NCBI GenBank assembly: GCA_030604585.1
Contig: JAUVVP010000077.1
Coordinates: 1 to 7,464 of the forward strand
DNA from: Planctomycetota bacterium
Lineage (GTDB): Bacteria; Planctomycetota; Brocadiia; SM23-32
Length of the DNA stretch: 7,464 nucleotides
Direction: 5' to 3'
Numbering within the stretch: the first letter of the stretch is position 1; every line of letters begins with the position of its first letter. This document shows, piece after piece, positions 5,992 to 7,464 of the stretch. The notes under the pieces were generated by a model that saw nothing but the letters and a program-made list of their open reading frames with translations, ran no database searches and had not been told where the DNA came from. Both the position numbers and the translations under genes were made by a program.

Positions 5992-7290
5992 CTAACGGTC
6001 CTGGGAGGAGGTCGAGCTTTCGGCGGCCTCGAGTATCAGCAGCGCATCTTCCCAGCCGTTGGGGGTCGAGAAGGACATCTGGCCTGAATTGGGGAAAGCG
6101 CCGGCGGGCATCGCGTCACCGGTCTCGGGGTTGACCCAGAACGCGTTCACGCCGGCACCGGCCACCTTGTCCATGTTGACGGAGAAGGACGCCTCCTCGG
6201 CCAGGTAGATCATGGCCCACTTGCCGTCCTGATGCCGGGCTGCCAGGCAGAGCACGTCCCCGGCGGTCTGACCTCCGGAGGCGAAGACCGATTGGTCGGG
6301 CACGAGCAGCCACCACTCGCGTCGGGCCATGTAGATCCTCTTCAGGATGCCCAGTTGAGCGGCGCCCGGGGCATCCAGGGCTTGCCTCCACGTCGGGAGC
6401 ACGCGCCAACTGTCGTTATGCCCGTAGGTATGGTGCGCGCCGGCTAGGTAGGAGTAGTACGCCTGCCGGCGGACCCACAGGGGCGTTACCTCGAAGCCGT
6501 ACTCCGTGCCTGCTTCGTAGGCCCCCTCGGCCATGAGAACCGGCTTGACGGGTTCCAGGTTGTAGTCCTTGGTCACCATGGGGTAGATCAGCTTCACGTC
6601 CTTCCACGTCTGCATCGAGTTGAAATCCAGCCATTCCTCCCCGTGGATGAAGCTAGACGAATACGGGGAGGGGTCGGGCTTGAAGGTGATGGGGTGTCGG
6701 CCTTCGTCCCCCTCGCGCAGCCCGGCGGCCAGCTCGCGCAGGATCGGGACGAACTCCTCCCTGGCCTCGGGAGTCATCGACCAGACGATGTGGGGCACAT
6801 CCTTGTACCGGTCGGCCAGCCACCTGGCCCAGGGGCGGGCCTTGTCCACAGTGATGTACTTGCGGTATCGCTGATGATAGAGGGTCATCGAGATGGCCAG
6901 GTTGTTGTCGCCTGCTATCTTGAGGACCGCGTCCACATTCCTGAAGTACTCCTCGTTGGGCGTCAGGGGGTCGTCGTTGATCCAGGGCTTCTGGCCGTAG
7001 ACGTTCGGCGCGGTGCCGTCGCCGACTCCCATGAGCATGACCTGCACGAACTTGAAGCCGTTGGCGGCGGACCTCTCGAGGATGATGCTGGCCTCGTCCA
7101 GGGTGTATTCGCGGAAGAGCTGCCACTGCGTGGTGCCCAACCAGAACACGGGATCGCCGTTGCGATCGACGAAGTACCTCTTGTTCTCGCTGACGGCGAC
7201 CGGGAAGACCGTCTTCTGACCCAGCGCGGTCGAGCCGACAGCCAACAGCGCCCCCAGTACCTGCCCTACCTGCCTCGCGGAATCCTTCAT
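5992..7290 (-). CDS. Secreted DUF4038/GH140-like glycoside hydrolase (apiosidase-like) with C-terminal collagen-binding-like domain
   Basis: A 432-residue protein. Residues 1-24 look like a signal peptide (K2-R6 basic region, VLGALLAVGSTAL core, possible cleavage after ALG), so it probably acts in the periplasm or outside. The catalytic barrel (about 28-325) begins with RYFVDRNGDPVFWLGTTQWQLF (38-59), the hallmark of DUF4038, and continues with AANGFKFVQVML (75-86), PHIVWSMTPE (166-175), KPVLMAEGAYE (249-259) and YGHNDSW (289-295). By analogy with the apiosidase GH140 fold, E255 is the likely nucleophile. The acid/base position, normally Asp in a Gly-Gly-Asp motif, is Thr-Pro-Glu here (E175). 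Residues about 330-420 (GDVLCLAAR, WAMIYLAEE, AFWVNPETGD, GWEDALLIL) fit the small beta-sandwich annotated as a collagen-binding domain of such enzymes. ATG 7290 is chosen over an upstream ATG at 7380 because it starts the signal peptide and has AGGAGGA 10 nt upstream. Stop is TAG. Substrate unknown; a plant or algal side-chain sugar is plausible. Confidence 0.88.
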   Translation of the reverse strand: MKDSARQVGQVLGALLAVGSTALGQKTVFPVAVSENKRYFVDRNGDPVFWLGTTQWQLFREYTLDEASIILERSAANGFKFVQVMLMGVGDGTAPNVYGQKPWINDDPLTPNEEYFRNVDAVLKIAGDNNLAISMTLYHQRYRKYITVDKARPWARWLADRYKDVPHIVWSMTPEAREEFVPILRELAAGLREGDEGRHPITFKPDPSPYSSSFIHGEEWLDFNSMQTWKDVKLIYPMVTKDYNLEPVKPVLMAEGAYEAGTEYGFEVTPLWVRRQAYYSYLAGAHHTYGHNDSWRVLPTWRQALDAPGAAQLGILKRIYMARREWWLLVPDQSVFASGGQTAGDVLCLAARHQDGKWAMIYLAEEASFSVNMDKVAGAGVNAFWVNPETGDAMPAGAFPNSGQMSFSTPNGWEDALLILEAAESSTSSQDR

Positions 7291-7300
7291 GACGGTGTGG

Positions 7301-7307
7301 TCCTCCT
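7301..7307 (-). promoter_or_regulatory. Ribosome binding site of the DUF4038 gene
   Basis: The minus strand reads AGGAGGA, 10 nt before ATG 7290. The spacing is slightly long, but the match is strong and it places the start exactly at the signal peptide. Confidence 0.65.
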
Positions 7308-7326
7308 GAGAATTGCCACCCGGACG

Positions 7327-7332
7327 ATTAGA
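7327..7332 (-). promoter_or_regulatory. Possible -10 element upstream of the DUF4038 gene
   Basis: The minus strand reads TCTAAT, 5 of 6 to TATAAT, in an otherwise GC-rich leader 37 nt before ATG 7290. No good -35 hexamer is found at 16-18 nt upstream, so if real it may need an activator. The palindrome at 7369-7387 would be centred near -58 from the predicted start of transcription. Confidence 0.3.
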
Positions 7333-7368
7333 CCTCCCTCCCCGCTTTGCAGCAGGATCGGGCGTCGA

Positions 7369-7387
7369 GCAGTCTGCCACAGACAGC
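7369..7387. repeat. 19-bp imperfect palindrome, possible regulator site
   Basis: GCAGTCTGCCACAGACAGC has 8-bp arms (GCAGTCTG and CAGACAGC) with one mismatched pair (A-A) around a 3-nt centre. It lies 79-97 bp upstream of the DUF4038 start codon, in the non-coding leader. Its size and place fit a dimeric regulator's binding site, but no regulator gene is in view and a single copy is weak evidence. Confidence 0.3.
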
Positions 7388-7464
7388 CCCCCTGCGCAAG
7401 GACAAGACGGGCCGCCACCTGAGCCGCGTCGCCGGCTCTCCCCTGCTGGCCATGCGTCAGACTC

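Noticed and set aside
7291..7380. N-terminal extension of the DUF4038 protein to ATG 7380
   Set aside because: It would bury the signal peptide behind 30 polar residues, and the ATG at 7290 has its own Shine-Dalgarno sequence.
6643..7422. 259-codon plus-strand open frame opposite the DUF4038 gene
   Set aside because: Antisense shadow that runs through the other gene's signal peptide and promoter region.

Overview
The window is a high-GC (roughly two-thirds G+C by eye), gene-dense bacterial segment devoted to carbohydrate breakdown. It holds six protein genes (one cut by the left edge) and no recognisable RNA genes, mobile elements or CRISPR arrays. The family mix suggests a Planctomycetota/PVC-type or Armatimonadota-like environmental bacterium: URO-D-family paralogues, a DUF4038/GH140-like hydrolase, an enolase-superfamily acid-sugar dehydratase, an IolE-like barrel, and a GH20-like barrel with a C-terminal beta-sandwich of a kind common in planctomycete proteins. 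This placement is inferred from gene content only.

Layout. Positions 1-350 (minus) carry the N-terminal part of a URO-D-family protein. Just upstream of it on the same strand, 484-1641 (minus) encodes a mandelate racemase/D-galactonate dehydratase-like enzyme; the two probably form one transcription unit. A 209-bp divergent region (1642-1850) has promoter-like sequences in both directions and a perfect 8-bp hairpin. Rightward from it run an IolE/xylose-isomerase-like TIM-barrel gene (1851-2729) and a GH20-like hydrolase (2983-4557). These converge on a minus-strand pair: a secreted DUF4038 glycosidase (5992-7290) followed by a complete URO-D-family gene (4654-5862). The 96-bp convergent gap 4558-4653 shows no convincing terminator hairpin. 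The 129-bp gap 5863-5991 contains only short dyads.

Inferred joint role. The DUF4038 enzyme probably cleaves a plant- or algal-type glycan outside the cytoplasm, and the GH20-like enzyme may act on the products. The MR-family dehydratase and the IolE-like protein look like steps in catabolism of an unusual sugar, sugar acid or cyclitol. The two URO-D-like proteins are unlikely to make heme here. URO-D relatives include corrinoid methyltransferases, so removal of methyl groups from O-methylated substrates is a possible but unproven role. No transporter, regulator or corrinoid protein is visible in the window, so the substrate cannot be named.

Most notable are apparent active-site changes in three of the enzymes. 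The usual first metal-ligand Asp appears to be Gly in the dehydratase, the usual Gly-Gly-Asp motif is Thr-Pro-Glu in the DUF4038 enzyme, and the methyltransferase-type His-x-Cys is His-x-Asp in the complete URO-D protein.
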